Shown here in pieces: positions 29,601 to 38,720 of a stretch of DNA of 64,000 nucleotides. This stretch comes from Pseudomonas frederiksbergensis (GTDB lineage Bacteria > Pseudomonadota > Gammaproteobacteria > Pseudomonadales > Pseudomonadaceae). The number at the start of each line of letters is the position of its first letter. The first letter of the stretch is position 1. The notes under the pieces are model-generated. The model worked only from the letters and a program-made list of their open reading frames with translations, ran no database searches and was not told the DNA's origin. The translations under genes and the position numbers were made by a program. The stretch is from the NCBI RefSeq assembly GCF_035751725.1, contig NZ_CP142104.1:5766001-5830000 (forward strand), written 5' to 3'.

Positions 29601-30739
29601 ACGGGCTGTGTCGCTCCGAAAGCCCCTTGTCGCAACAACAGGATCACCAACCCGAACGCCCCTGCCGCCATGAACAGGGGCAGCGCATGCCCGCTGATCC
29701 ATTGGCTGCCCGCCCCCGCCAGCAAAGGACCGACCAGGCATCCAATCCCCCAAAGCTGAGCGATATGAGCATTGGCCCGCACCAGCGCATCGTCGCGATA
29801 ACGCTCGCCGATCAGAATCAGCGACAGGGTGAACAGCCCTCCCGCGCTGGCGCCAAACAGTACCCACAGCGGCCAGATGAAGAGCGTGTCGATCAACAGG
29901 GGCACCGCCAGGCTGGACACCATCAAGACCACCGCGCAACCAGTGAACAACGACCGACGCGAAAGGCGATCGGCCAAGGCACCGATGGGCAGTTGCAGCA
30001 AGGCATCGCCAACCACCACCGTGCTGACCATCGCCAGCGCGACATCGGCGCCAAAGCCCTGGCGCAAGCAATAGACCGGCAGCAGTGTCAGGATCATGGC
30101 TTCGAATGCGGCGAACAACGACACGGCCCAGCCAATCGCCGGCAAGCCACGGCAGAATTCCCACAGATCCTTGAAAGTGACCGCGCTGGCTTCGCTGGTG
30201 GGCGCCCCGCTGCGGCCAAGCAACAGCAACGGCGAGACCAGTAGCAGGCCGACACCCACCCAGAAGCCATAGTCGTGATCGGTCCCCAATGCGCCCAGCA
30301 GCAACGGGCCGGACAATTGACTCAGGGCATAGCTGCTGCCATACAGCGCCACCAACCGACCGCGCCATTGTTCGATGACCAGTTGGTTGATCCAGCTCTC
30401 GCCAAGAATGAACACCAGCGTCAGGACCACGCCAATCACCAACCGCAGCAGCAACCACACCGGATAGCTGGGCAACAGCGCCAGCAACCCGATGGACAGC
30501 GCCCCACCCCAGAGGCACAGGCGCATCAACGCCGCCGTGCCGAAGTACGCCGCCAGCCGGCTCGAAACCTTGGCCCCGACCAGTACCCCGACCGCCGGCA
30601 TGGCAGCCATCACGCCGATGGCGAACGAGCCGTAGCCCCAGCCCTCCAGGCGCAGCGACACCAGCGGCATGCTCACGCCCAGCGCCAGGCCGACACTCAG
30701 GACAGACGCCAACACGGCGAAATAAGTCGCCCAACGCAT
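29597..30739 (-). CDS. MFS transporter, YcaD-like
   Basis: 380 aa from the ATG at 30739 with AGGAG upstream; the longer frame to 30871 runs into a REP-type repeat and is rejected. It has about twelve hydrophobic helices and MFS loop signatures, for example GVLVGAKVSSRLAAYFG after helix 2 and LIGERYRDDALVRANAHIAQ late in the protein. It is an inner-membrane uniporter or proton symporter of unknown substrate. Position matches the MFS gene PA5311 next to kauB in P. aeruginosa, so amine-related transport is possible but unproven. Confidence 0.85.
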   Translation of the reverse strand: MRWATYFAVLASVLSVGLALGVSMPLVSLRLEGWGYGSFAIGVMAAMPAVGVLVGAKVSSRLAAYFGTAALMRLCLWGGALSIGLLALLPSYPVWLLLRLVIGVVLTLVFILGESWINQLVIEQWRGRLVALYGSSYALSQLSGPLLLGALGTDHDYGFWVGVGLLLVSPLLLLGRSGAPTSEASAVTFKDLWEFCRGLPAIGWAVSLFAAFEAMILTLLPVYCLRQGFGADVALAMVSTVVVGDALLQLPIGALADRLSRRSLFTGCAVVLMVSSLAVPLLIDTLFIWPLWVLFGASAGGLFTLSLILIGERYRDDALVRANAHIAQLWGIGCLVGPLLAGAGSQWISGHALPLFMAAGAFGLVILLLRQGAFGATQPV

Positions 30740-30782
30740 TTCCACGCTCCTGTGGATAGATTTCAAGCGTTGTACATAACAG

Positions 30783-30872
30783 TGTGGGAGCGGGCTTGCT
30801 CGCGAAAGGGGAATGCCAGTCAACAGAACCGTTGAATGTAAAACCGCCTTCGCGAGCAATCCCGCTCCCACA
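30783..30872. repeat. Head-to-head pair of REP-type elements
   Basis: TGTGGGAGCGGGCTTGCTCG (from 30783) and its near-exact inverse at 30848-30872 (CGCGAGCAATCCCGCTCCCA inside) flank 40 bp. Each half is itself a REP hairpin with GCGAGCAAGCCCGCTCCCACA character. This is a REP doublet between the MFS and aldehyde dehydrogenase genes. Confidence 0.85.
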
Positions 30873-30917
30873 ATGGTCTATCGGCAAGCCCCGGGTGAAT
30901 CCGGAGCTGTCATTTCG

Positions 30918-32411
30918 TCATAGCTTGATCCAGGTCGCCTTCAGCTCGGTGTACTTGTCGAATGCATGCAACGACTTGTCCCGGCCGTTACCCGACTGCT
31001 TGAACCCACCGAACGGCGCGGTCATGTCGCCGCCGTCGTACTGGTTGACCCAGACGCTGCCGGCGCGCAGTGCCTTGGCGGTCAGGTGAGCCTTGGAAAT
31101 GTCCTTGGTCCACACAGCGGCTGCCAGGCCATAAGGCGTGTCATTGGCGATCTGGATGGCCTCTTCGGCGCTGTCGAAGGCGATGACGGACAATACCGGG
31201 CCGAAAATCTCTTCCTGGGCAATTTTCATCGCGTTGCTCACGCCGTCGAAAATCGTCGGTTCGACATACGTACCGCCGGTTTCCTCGAGGATCCGCTTGC
31301 CGCCCGCCACCAGTTTGGCGCCATCGCTGTGACCAGCCTCGATATAGGACAGTACGGTATTCATCTGCTGGGTATCGACCAGGGCGCCGACATTGGTGGC
31401 TGGGTCCAGCGGGTTGCCGGGCTTCCAGCTCTTGAGCGCCTCGATCACCAGCGGCAGGAAGGTGTCCTTGATGGAACGCTCCACCAGCAGGCGCGAACCG
31501 GCGGTGCAGACTTCGCCTTGGTTGAAAGCGATGGCGCTGGCGGCGGATTCGGCGGCGGCTTGCAAGTCCGGGGCATCGGCAAATACGATGTTCGGGCTCT
31601 TGCCGCCGGCTTCCAGCCAGACGCGCTTCATGTTGGATTCACCGGAATAGACCATCAATTGCTTGGCGATCCGCGTAGAGCCGGTGAACACCAGCGTATC
31701 GACATCCATGTGCAAGGCCAGGGCCTTGCCAACGGTGTGGCCGTAGCCCGGCAGGACGTTCAGCACGCCTTTGGGAATGCCGGCCTCAATCGCCAGGGCA
31801 GCGATGCGGATCGCGGTCAACGGGGATTTTTCCGAAGGCTTCAGCACCACGGAGTTGCCCGTGGACAGAGCCGGGCCGAGCTTCCAGCAAGCCATCATCA
31901 GCGGGAAGTTCCACGGCACGATCGCGCCGACCACTCCGACGGGTTCGCGGGTCACCAAGCCCAACTGATCGTGCGGCGTAGCGGCCACTTCGTCGTAGAT
32001 CTTGTCGATGGCTTCACCGCTCCAGCTCAGTGCCTGGGCGGCCCCGGGCACGTCGATATTCAGCGAGTCGCTGATGGGCTTGCCCATGTCGAGGGTTTCC
32101 AGCAGGGCAAGCTCCTCGGCGTTCTGCTTGAGCAGGCCGGCAAAGCGAATCATCGCAGCTTTGCGCTTGCTCGGCGCCAGGCGCGACCAGACGCCGGAAT
32201 CGAAGGTGGAGCGGGCATTTTCGACGGCGCGCTGGGCGTCGGCCACGTCACAACTGGCGATCTTGCCCAGCTGGCGCCCATCGACCGGGCTGAGGCAATC
32301 AAAGGTTTCGCCGGACACCGCATCGGTGTATTCGCCGTTGATGAACGCGCGGCCTTCGATCTTCAGGTCGCGGGCACGCTGTTCCCAGTCGGCACGAGTC
32401 AGGGTGGTCAT
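30918..32411 (-). CDS. kauB: 4-guanidinobutyraldehyde/gamma-glutamyl-aminobutyraldehyde dehydrogenase (KauB/PuuC type)
   Basis: 497 aa, a full-length NAD(P)+-dependent aldehyde dehydrogenase. Catalytic Cys is in FNQGEVCTAGSR near residue 302, the base is the Glu of LEAGGKSPNI, and VVGAIVPWNFPLMMACWKLG is the cofactor region. AGAGGAGG lies 8 bases before the ATG. KauB oxidises aldehydes from polyamine and arginine breakdown. It is the likely partner of the FAD amine oxidase at 20.6 kb. The MFS gene downstream points the same way. Confidence 0.9.
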   Translation of the reverse strand: MTTLTRADWEQRARDLKIEGRAFINGEYTDAVSGETFDCLSPVDGRQLGKIASCDVADAQRAVENARSTFDSGVWSRLAPSKRKAAMIRFAGLLKQNAEELALLETLDMGKPISDSLNIDVPGAAQALSWSGEAIDKIYDEVAATPHDQLGLVTREPVGVVGAIVPWNFPLMMACWKLGPALSTGNSVVLKPSEKSPLTAIRIAALAIEAGIPKGVLNVLPGYGHTVGKALALHMDVDTLVFTGSTRIAKQLMVYSGESNMKRVWLEAGGKSPNIVFADAPDLQAAAESAASAIAFNQGEVCTAGSRLLVERSIKDTFLPLVIEALKSWKPGNPLDPATNVGALVDTQQMNTVLSYIEAGHSDGAKLVAGGKRILEETGGTYVEPTIFDGVSNAMKIAQEEIFGPVLSVIAFDSAEEAIQIANDTPYGLAAAVWTKDISKAHLTAKALRAGSVWVNQYDGGDMTAPFGGFKQSGNGRDKSLHAFDKYTELKATWIKL

Positions 32412-32642
32412 GCGAGTGTCCTCCTCTTATTGGGTAGGAACGCCGCGGCACCCGCAGCGCTCAAGAATTCTGCCCGGCCAGCCGGTTTTCGGCGCTGTTT
32501 TCGGCACGGAACATCCGCCACCCTAAACCAGCCGCCGGGGATGTTTCAATATATTTGACACAAGGCTGGCAAACGACCTTGCGATGTTCGTTTTAATAAA
32601 CATAGACTCGACGCTTCCAAGCCATCACCGGAGATCAAGCGC

Positions 32643-33005
32643 ATGAGCATCGAGGACATCGTCGATTTCGGCCAGGCCAACACCCCCGCCGATCGTTACC
32701 GCCCGGATCCGGCCAAGGTGCTCAAGGGGGATCCCGAACAAGCGGTGTTCAATCATTACAACAGCCCATGCGGCCAGATGAATGCCGGGGTCTGGGAAGG
32801 CGCCGTCGGCCAGTGGACGGTCAACTATACGGAGCACGAATACTGCGAAATCGTCCAGGGCGTCTCCGTGCTGCGCGACAGCGATGGCAATGCCAAGACG
32901 CTTCGGGCCGGCGATCGCTTTGTGATTCCCGCGGGATTCAAGGGCACCTGGGAGGTGCTGGAACCGTGCCGCAAGATCTACGTGGTGTTTGAAGCGAAAG
33001 CCTGA
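32643..33005 (+). CDS. Small cupin-fold protein (DUF861-like)
   Basis: 120 aa from an ATG with GGAG 9 bases upstream. A single cupin barrel is visible: WTVNYTEHEYCEIVQGVSVL and LRAGDRFVIPAGFKGTWEV, the (S)-ureidoglycine aminohydrolase/DUF861 style. The Glu-rich first motif lacks the usual two His, so metal binding is uncertain. It is divergent from kauB 231 bp away, and may share regulation with amine catabolism. The function is unknown. Confidence 0.78.
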   Translation: MSIEDIVDFGQANTPADRYRPDPAKVLKGDPEQAVFNHYNSPCGQMNAGVWEGAVGQWTVNYTEHEYCEIVQGVSVLRDSDGNAKTLRAGDRFVIPAGFKGTWEVLEPCRKIYVVFEAKA

Positions 33006-33175
33006 GTTGCACCGTAAAAGCCAGTGACACTTAATCAATGGTCATCTGGCGCAGCGACAACTAAAACGTTCCACAGGCACCACGCAAATTATCGTCGCAG
33101 CAGCACGCGCAGGACGCGCGGGCAACCCGAACGGTGAGTGCCTCAACTTTTGAATTATTAGCAAGGAGGCTAGAA

Positions 33176-33421
33176 ATGCCTGATCGAAACGACGTCATTG
33201 TCACGCCCACACCTAACGATCAATGCGACATCGCCATCGCCCGGTACACCATCGGCCAAAAATGCACCCCTGAATTACTTGAAGAGGTTCGAGCCCTGGC
33301 CAACGGGGCCCCTGTTCGGGCTACCGGGCCCAAATACCCTACAAGCTGGGATCTTCGCCCGCGACGTATCAATCTTCAGACCGATGCCAACAGGATCATC
33401 ATCGGCATCAAATGTGGTTGA
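33176..33421 (+). CDS. I78-family peptidase inhibitor-like small protein
   Basis: 81 aa. The ATG at 33176 follows a strong AAGGAGG; an in-frame GTG further up is unsupported. The pattern DQ-type NDQCDIAIARYTIGQKC, then LLEEVRALANGAPVRATGP, DLRPRRINLQTDANRI and terminal IKCG matches the potato-inhibitor-like I78 family, including the C-terminal Cys-Gly. No signal peptide or lipobox is visible, unlike many I78 members, so it may act in the cytoplasm. A terminator follows. Confidence 0.75.
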   Translation: MPDRNDVIVTPTPNDQCDIAIARYTIGQKCTPELLEEVRALANGAPVRATGPKYPTSWDLRPRRINLQTDANRIIIGIKCG

Positions 33422-33433
33422 CCGCTAAACCAA

Positions 33434-33472
33434 CAAAAAAGGGCCCGTATCTCACGATACGGGCCCTTTTTT
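33434..33472. terminator. Strong bidirectional Rho-independent terminator
   Basis: A-run, GGGCCCGTAT, loop CTCACG, ATACGGGCCC, then T-run. It is a perfect 10-bp stem and serves both the I78 gene (plus) and rpmG (minus). Confidence 0.95.
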
Positions 33473-33490
33473 GTAAGAGGGAAAAATCAA

Positions 33491-33646
33491 TTACTTGATT
33501 TTGCCTTCCTTGTAGATCACGTGCTTGCGAACAACCGGATCATATTTCTTGATCTCGATTTTGTCCGGGGTAGTACGCTTGTTCTTGTCGGTAGTGTAGA
33601 AGTGACCAGTACCGGCGCTCGAGATCAAACGAATCAATTCACGCAT
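33491..33646 (-). CDS. rpmG: 50S ribosomal protein L33
   Basis: 51 aa, starting [20 protein letters not shown] and ending [11 protein letters not shown]. Normal L33 length. The four zinc-binding Cys of the C+ paralogue type are absent, so this is a zinc-independent L33. It lies 11 bp after rpmB on the minus strand, the standard rpmB-rpmG operon, and is followed by a terminator. Confidence 0.97.
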   Translation of the reverse strand: MRELIRLISSAGTGHFYTTDKNKRTTPDKIEIKKYDPVVRKHVIYKEGKIK

Positions 33647-33657
33647 GATTAGCTCCC

Positions 33658-33891
33658 TTAAACCTTGCCATCGCGACGAAGTTCGGCCAGCACGACACTG
33701 ATGCCACGCTTGTCGATGATGCGCATGCCCTTGGCAGATACGCGCAGACGTACGAAACGTTTCTCTTCTTCAACCCAGAAGCGGTGATGCTGCAGGTTCG
33801 GCAGGAAACGACGACGGGTTTTGTTGTTTGCGTGGGAAATGTTATTCCCAGTCACCGGACCCTTACCGGTAACTTGACAGACTCTAGACAT
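33658..33891 (-). CDS. rpmB: 50S ribosomal protein L28
   Basis: 77 aa, starting [20 protein letters not shown] with [11 protein letters not shown] typical of L28. It is first in the rpmB-rpmG operon. Its long 5' region (33892-34338) is shared with the divergent peptide-binding protein gene and contains a 7-bp hairpin close to the start. Confidence 0.97.
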   Translation of the reverse strand: MSRVCQVTGKGPVTGNNISHANNKTRRRFLPNLQHHRFWVEEEKRFVRLRVSAKGMRIIDKRGISVVLAELRRDGKV

Positions 33892-34338
33892 GCCTCAGCC
33901 CTCTAAACCTCATGCCCAACCCGGCATGGGTTGGCCGCTTAATCTCTCAGTCATTTGGCGCCAGGCGCCGCGTTTCTTTAAGGGTCTTACCGGCTACACC
34001 TACAGTGAAGGAACCGGGCCCCTAGAAAAGAGCGCTGCTTTATACCAGAAAGACCCAGGCACAACAACAGCCGGTGTGATTTGTCTTCGTTGTAAATCGT
34101 CGCCCAACAGCCCCAGGCGGCTGGCGCAAGGGTCGGCGACGCCCTTACCGCTCGTCGTGGCGCGCAGGTTTTTTCTGGTCGATGGCGAGTTCGCGCCCAG
34201 GACACCTTCTGCGAAGCGCAGGAAAGAGTGCCGGAAAATGCAAAAAGGGGATAGTCATTTGCAGGCGAGGCCACTAGGGTAGACCTTTTCCAGACTGCAC
34301 TCGCAGATGGGCCTCCGACCTGCACAGGAAATCAAATC
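33892..34338. other. 447-bp divergent intergenic region between rpmB and the ABC-transporter binding protein gene
   Basis: No convincing gene. Frames on both strands exist but look random (rich in Arg/Ser/Pro, no ribosome site). CCAACCC (33916-33922), loop GGCAT, GGGTTGG (33928-33934) is a perfect 7-bp hairpin in the rpmB leader. The region must hold promoters for both neighbours. I could not place them firmly. Confidence 0.6.
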
Positions 34339-35925
34339 ATGCGCCTCGCTGCCCTATCACTGTTGCTCGCCCCTCTGCTGATCAGCCCGCTGGCCCAGGC
34401 CGCCGCCCTGAGCGTATGTACCGAGGCCAGCCCGGAAGGGTTCGATGTCGTTCAATACAATTCACTGACCACCACCAATGCTTCGGCCGACGTGCTCATG
34501 AACCGCCTGGTGGACTTCGACACGGCCAGCGGCAAGGTGGTGCCGAGCCTGGCCGACAGTTGGGAGGTCTCGCCCGATGGCCTGACCTATGTCTTCAAGC
34601 TGCGTCCCCGGGTCAAGTTCCATCGCACCGACTATTTCACACCGCGCCGCGACCTGACCGCCGAAGACGTCAAGTTCAGCTTCGATCGCATGCTGGATCC
34701 GGCCAACCCTTGGCACAAGGTTGCGCAAAGTGGCTTCCCTCACGCCCAGTCCATGCAACTGCCGGCGCTGATTACCAAAATCGACGCGCTGGACCCTCTG
34801 ACCGTGCGATTCACGCTGGGCCACGCCGATTCGACTTTCCTGGCCACATTGAGCATGGGTTTTGCCTCCATTTATTCAGCCGAGTACGCCGACCAATTGA
34901 TGAAGGCCGGCAAGCCGGAACAACTCAACAACCAGCCCATCGGCACCGGCCCGTTCATTTTCAACCGCTTCCAGAAAGACGCCTCGATTCGCTACAAGGC
35001 CAACAACGAATACTTCGGCGGCAAGCCGCAGGTAGACCCTCTTATCTTTGCCATCACCCCGGACGCCAACGTTCGCCTGCAGAAACTGCGACGTAATGAA
35101 TGCCAGATCGCATTGTCGCCCAAGCCACTGGACGTACAGGCTGCCAAGCAGGAGCCCACGCTGAAAGTGGAACAGACTGACGCTTTCATGACCGCTTTCC
35201 TGGCGATCAACAGCCAACACCCGCCCTTGGATAAACCGGAAGTCCGCCAAGCCATCAATCTTGCCTTCGACAAGGCCAGTTACCTCAAGACTGTTTTCGA
35301 AGGCACCGCCGAAGCGGCCAACGGTCCTTACCCACCGAACACATGGAGCTACGCCAGAAACCTGCCCGGCTATGCCCATGATCCGGCCAAGGCCCGGGAC
35401 TTGCTCGCCAAGGCCGGTTTGAAGGAAGGCTTCAAGACCACAATCTGGACCCGCCCTTCCGGCAGCCTGCTCAACCCCAATCCAAGCCTGGGGGCACAGT
35501 TGCTGCAATCGGACCTGGCGGAAATCGGCATCCAGGCGGAAATCCGCGTGATCGAATGGGGCGAGCTGATCCGCCGCGCCAAGGCCGGCGAGCATGACCT
35601 GCTGTTCATGGGCTGGGCTGGGGATAACGGTGATCCGGACAATTTCCTCACCCCGCAATTTTCCTGCGCGGCGGTCAAGTCCGGCACCAACTTCGCCCGT
35701 TATTGCAACCCGGACCTGGACAAGCTGATCAGTGCAGGCAAGACCACCAGTGAACAAGGCGTGCGCACCAAACTCTACGAACAGGCCCAGGCGCAGATAC
35801 AGCAGCAGGCCCTCTGGCTGCCGTTGGCGCACCCGACCGCCTTCGCGTTGACCCGCAAGGATGTGCAGGGTTATGCGGTGAGCCCGTTTGGGCGCCAGGA
35901 TTATTCCAAGGTCAGTCTCAAATAA
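34339..35925 (+). CDS. Periplasmic peptide-binding protein of an ABC transporter (SBP_bac_5, DppA-like)
   Basis: 528 aa with a signal peptide ending LAQA (about residue 21). Family motifs include YVFKLRPRVKFHRTDYFTP, FSFDRMLDPANPW and NQPIGTGPFIFNRFQKDASI. It delivers di- or oligopeptides to an inner-membrane ABC permease. No permease or ATPase gene is adjacent, so it is an orphan relying on a dpp-type transporter elsewhere. By position it matches the PAO1 binding protein PA5317, as remembered. Confidence 0.92.
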   Translation: MRLAALSLLLAPLLISPLAQAAALSVCTEASPEGFDVVQYNSLTTTNASADVLMNRLVDFDTASGKVVPSLADSWEVSPDGLTYVFKLRPRVKFHRTDYFTPRRDLTAEDVKFSFDRMLDPANPWHKVAQSGFPHAQSMQLPALITKIDALDPLTVRFTLGHADSTFLATLSMGFASIYSAEYADQLMKAGKPEQLNNQPIGTGPFIFNRFQKDASIRYKANNEYFGGKPQVDPLIFAITPDANVRLQKLRRNECQIALSPKPLDVQAAKQEPTLKVEQTDAFMTAFLAINSQHPPLDKPEVRQAINLAFDKASYLKTVFEGTAEAANGPYPPNTWSYARNLPGYAHDPAKARDLLAKAGLKEGFKTTIWTRPSGSLLNPNPSLGAQLLQSDLAEIGIQAEIRVIEWGELIRRAKAGEHDLLFMGWAGDNGDPDNFLTPQFSCAAVKSGTNFARYCNPDLDKLISAGKTTSEQGVRTKLYEQAQAQIQQQALWLPLAHPTAFALTRKDVQGYAVSPFGRQDYSKVSLK

Positions 35926-35972
35926 CCCTGCCTGAAGCGCTCCCACAAGGATTCATATCGTCAGATCCGACC

Positions 35973-36647
35973 TCACATCCACCCATACTCCGCCATGGAC
36001 AGCGGCTCCCCGTCACCGATGATGAAATGGTCGAGCACCCGCACATCGATCAGCTCCAGAGCCTCCTGGAGCCGCTCGGTGAGCACGCGGTCGGCTTGGC
36101 TCGGCTCGGTGTTGCCGGAAGGGTGGTTGTGGCACAGGATCACCGCGGCGGCGTTGTGGGCCAAGGCTCTCTTGACCACTTGGCGAGGATGGACGCTGGC
36201 GCTGTCGATCGAGCCGCGAAACAGCGCCTCGAAGGTCAGCACCTGATGCTTGGCATTGAGGAACAGGCAGCCAAACACCTCATGGGGTTCGTGGCGCAGC
36301 ATTGATTTGAGATACTCACGAACCGCGAACGGGCTTTCCAGCGTGGTTCTTTCCCGGGCCCGCTCAGCCAAATGCCGACGACTCATTTCCTGGGCGGCTT
36401 GTAGCTGGGCAAATTTTGCCGGCCCGAGGCCCACATGGCTGCTGAAAGTGATCTGGTCCGCTTCCAGCAGCGCGCGCAGGCTGCCAAACTGGATCAAGAG
36501 TTGTCGCGCCAGATCCACCGCGCTTCTACCCGCCACGCCCGTGCGTAAAAAAATCGCCAGCAGTTCGGCGTCTGAAAGGCTCCCCGCCCCCGACGCCAAC
36601 AACCTTTCCCGCGGCCGTTCGGCCACGGGCCAATCCCGAATACTCAT
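35973..36647 (-). CDS. radC: RadC/JAB-domain protein
   Basis: 224 aa from the ATG at 36647 with GGGAG upstream; a 289-residue frame is open but its extension is arbitrary. An N-terminal helix-hairpin-helix region ([20 protein letters not shown]) is followed by the C-terminal JAB metalloprotease-like domain with [14 protein letters not shown] and the conserved acidic residue. The repair role once given to RadC is not supported; the function is open. It is divergent from coaBC, the usual arrangement. Confidence 0.92.
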   Translation of the reverse strand: MSIRDWPVAERPRERLLASGAGSLSDAELLAIFLRTGVAGRSAVDLARQLLIQFGSLRALLEADQITFSSHVGLGPAKFAQLQAAQEMSRRHLAERARERTTLESPFAVREYLKSMLRHEPHEVFGCLFLNAKHQVLTFEALFRGSIDSASVHPRQVVKRALAHNAAAVILCHNHPSGNTEPSQADRVLTERLQEALELIDVRVLDHFIIGDGEPLSMAEYGWM

Positions 36648-36792
36648 GGCATCTCCCTGATAGTGGGCGCCGCTGTTCCGTAGCGGACGCTGTGATATCT
36701 TAGCCCATCTTTTTTGCAGGCGATTTTCACCCAGGCAGGCTGCTGCCGAGGGGTTCGTCTTGCACTGACCACTGAAATCGAAAGGCAGGCCT

Positions 36793-38001
36793 ATGCAGCG
36801 GCTGTATCGGAAACGCATCGTTCTGGGCGTCGGCGGCGGCATTGCCGCCTACAAGAGCGCCGAGCTGGTTCGCAGGCTTATCGACCAGGGCGCGGAAGTG
36901 CGGGTCGTCATGACCCGTGGCGGCAGTGAGTTCATCACCCCGTTGACCATGCAAGCCCTGTCCGGACACCCGGTCCACCTGGATTTGCTCGACCCTGCGG
37001 CTGAAGCAGCCATGGGCCACATTGAACTGGCCAAGTGGGCCGACCTGGTGTTGATCGCCCCGGCCACGGCCGACCTGATCGCCCGCCTGGCCCAGGGTAT
37101 CGCCGACGACCTGCTGACCACCCTGGTGCTCGCCACCGACGCCGTGGTTGCCGTCGCGCCGGCCATGAACCAGGCCATGTGGCGCGACCCGGCTACCCAG
37201 GCCAACCTGCAATTGCTGGAAAGCCGCGCCCTGAAAGTCTTCGGCCCAGCCTCCGGCAGCCAGGCCTGCGGCGATGTCGGCATGGGTCGCATGCTTGAGG
37301 CCACCGACCTGGCCCAGTGCGCCGCCGATTGCTTCAAGCGCGAGGCCCTGACGGGCAAGCACGTGCTGATCACCGCCGGGCCGACCCAGGAAAACATCGA
37401 CCCGGTGCGCTACATCACCAACCACAGCTCCGGAAAAATGGGCTTCGCCCTCGCCGAAGCGGCCGTCGAGGCTGGCGCCCGAGTGACGCTGATCACCGGC
37501 CCGGTGCACCTGCCGACCCCAGACCGGGTCACGCGCATCGACGTGGTCAGCGCGCGGGACATGCTCGCGGCCTGCGAAGCGGCCATCCCGTGCGACCTGT
37601 TCATCGCCTCGGCTGCGGTAGCGGACTACCGACCTGAAGTCGTCGCCCCGCAAAAATTGAAGAAAGACCCTACAAGCGGCGACGGCCTGCTCCTGCAAAT
37701 GGTGCGCAACCCGGACATCCTGGCCACCATCGCCACTCGTCCCGATCGTCCGTTCAGCGTGGGTTTCGCCGCCGAAACCGAACACTTGCTCGATTACGCG
37801 GCGCGCAAGCTCAAGGACAAGAACCTCGACTTGATTGTCGCCAACGACGTCGCCAACCCGAGCATCGGCTTCAACAGCGAAGAAAACGCCTGCAGCGTGA
37901 TCGACCGCCAGTTGCACGCCACGCTTTTCGCCCAGACCAGCAAGGGCAAGATCGCCCGCCAACTGATCACTTTCATCGCCGAACGGCTGAACCAGGTTTA
38001 A
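36793..38001 (+). CDS. coaBC: Bifunctional phosphopantothenoylcysteine decarboxylase / phosphopantothenate-cysteine ligase
   Basis: 402 aa. The N-terminal CoaC flavoprotein domain (about 1-185) has [20 protein letters not shown], the catalytic His of [11 protein letters not shown] and the PAMNQAMW loop. The C-terminal CoaB domain has [20 protein letters not shown] and [14 protein letters not shown]. It makes 4'-phosphopantetheine from phosphopantothenate and cysteine for CoA. It lies 5 bp before dut, so the two are co-transcribed. Confidence 0.96.
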   Translation: MQRLYRKRIVLGVGGGIAAYKSAELVRRLIDQGAEVRVVMTRGGSEFITPLTMQALSGHPVHLDLLDPAAEAAMGHIELAKWADLVLIAPATADLIARLAQGIADDLLTTLVLATDAVVAVAPAMNQAMWRDPATQANLQLLESRALKVFGPASGSQACGDVGMGRMLEATDLAQCAADCFKREALTGKHVLITAGPTQENIDPVRYITNHSSGKMGFALAEAAVEAGARVTLITGPVHLPTPDRVTRIDVVSARDMLAACEAAIPCDLFIASAAVADYRPEVVAPQKLKKDPTSGDGLLLQMVRNPDILATIATRPDRPFSVGFAAETEHLLDYAARKLKDKNLDLIVANDVANPSIGFNSEENACSVIDRQLHATLFAQTSKGKIARQLITFIAERLNQV

Positions 38002-38006
38002 TTCCA

Positions 38007-38462
38007 ATGCACGCGCTACAAGCCAAGATCCTCGACCCTCGCATCGGCAACGAATTTCCGCTGCCGCAATACGCTACACCGGGCTCCGCCGGTCTCGACC
38101 TGCGGGCGATGCTCAAGCAGGACACGGTGCTGGAACCGGGCCAGACCCTGCTGATTCCTACCGGCCTGTCGGTGTACATCGGCGACCCGGGCCTGGCCGC
38201 GCTGATCCTGCCGCGCTCGGGGCTTGGCCACAAGCACGGCATCGTGCTGGGCAACCTGGTAGGCCTGATCGATTCCGACTACCAGGGCGAACTGATGGTG
38301 TCGTGCTGGAACCGCGGCCAGACCGCTTTCAACATTGCCATCGGCGAGCGCATTGCCCAACTGGTGCTGGTGCCGGTGGTCCAGGCTCACTTCGAGCTGG
38401 TCCAGGAATTCGACGAAAGCCAGCGTGGCGCCGGCGGTTTCGGGCACTCCGGTAGCCATTGA
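38007..38462 (+). CDS. dut: Deoxyuridine 5'-triphosphate nucleotidohydrolase
   Basis: 151 aa, trimeric dUTPase. The five motifs are present: [47 protein letters not shown] and the C-terminal [10 protein letters not shown]. It converts dUTP to dUMP, preventing uracil in DNA. It is second in coaBC-dut; algC follows after 258 bp, which holds no gene I can support. Confidence 0.97.
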   Translation: MHALQAKILDPRIGNEFPLPQYATPGSAGLDLRAMLKQDTVLEPGQTLLIPTGLSVYIGDPGLAALILPRSGLGHKHGIVLGNLVGLIDSDYQGELMVSCWNRGQTAFNIAIGERIAQLVLVPVVQAHFELVQEFDESQRGAGGFGHSGSH

Positions 38463-38720
38463 TGCGGCGTTTGCGGCCGGGCGCCCTGCCCGGCTGCTTT
38501 ATTAAGCTTCTGTTTCAGGACTAAATATGCGTAACGGCTGCCGACGAGGTTTCCCACCCGGAATCAAGGTTTTAGACCGTTCAGACCGGGATAACGCTGT
38601 CTCATGGCACTTTCCCACCGCGAACTCTCTGCCAAAAACGTCGTCATACCCTTCAGCTTGAGCCTGCCGACGCCAAATGTCGGTGTGTCCAGTCACTTTC
38701 CTGAGTAGAGCGCCCCGCCC

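Noticed and set aside
33987..34325. A 112-codon minus-strand frame between rpmB and the peptide-binding protein gene
   Set aside because: No ribosome site, Arg/Ser/Cys-rich random composition, no recognisable motif.
38463..38720. AlgR boxes and an AlgU promoter upstream of algC
   Set aside because: Only a partial ACCGTTC at 38576 and a poorly spaced GAACT were found; not enough to call.
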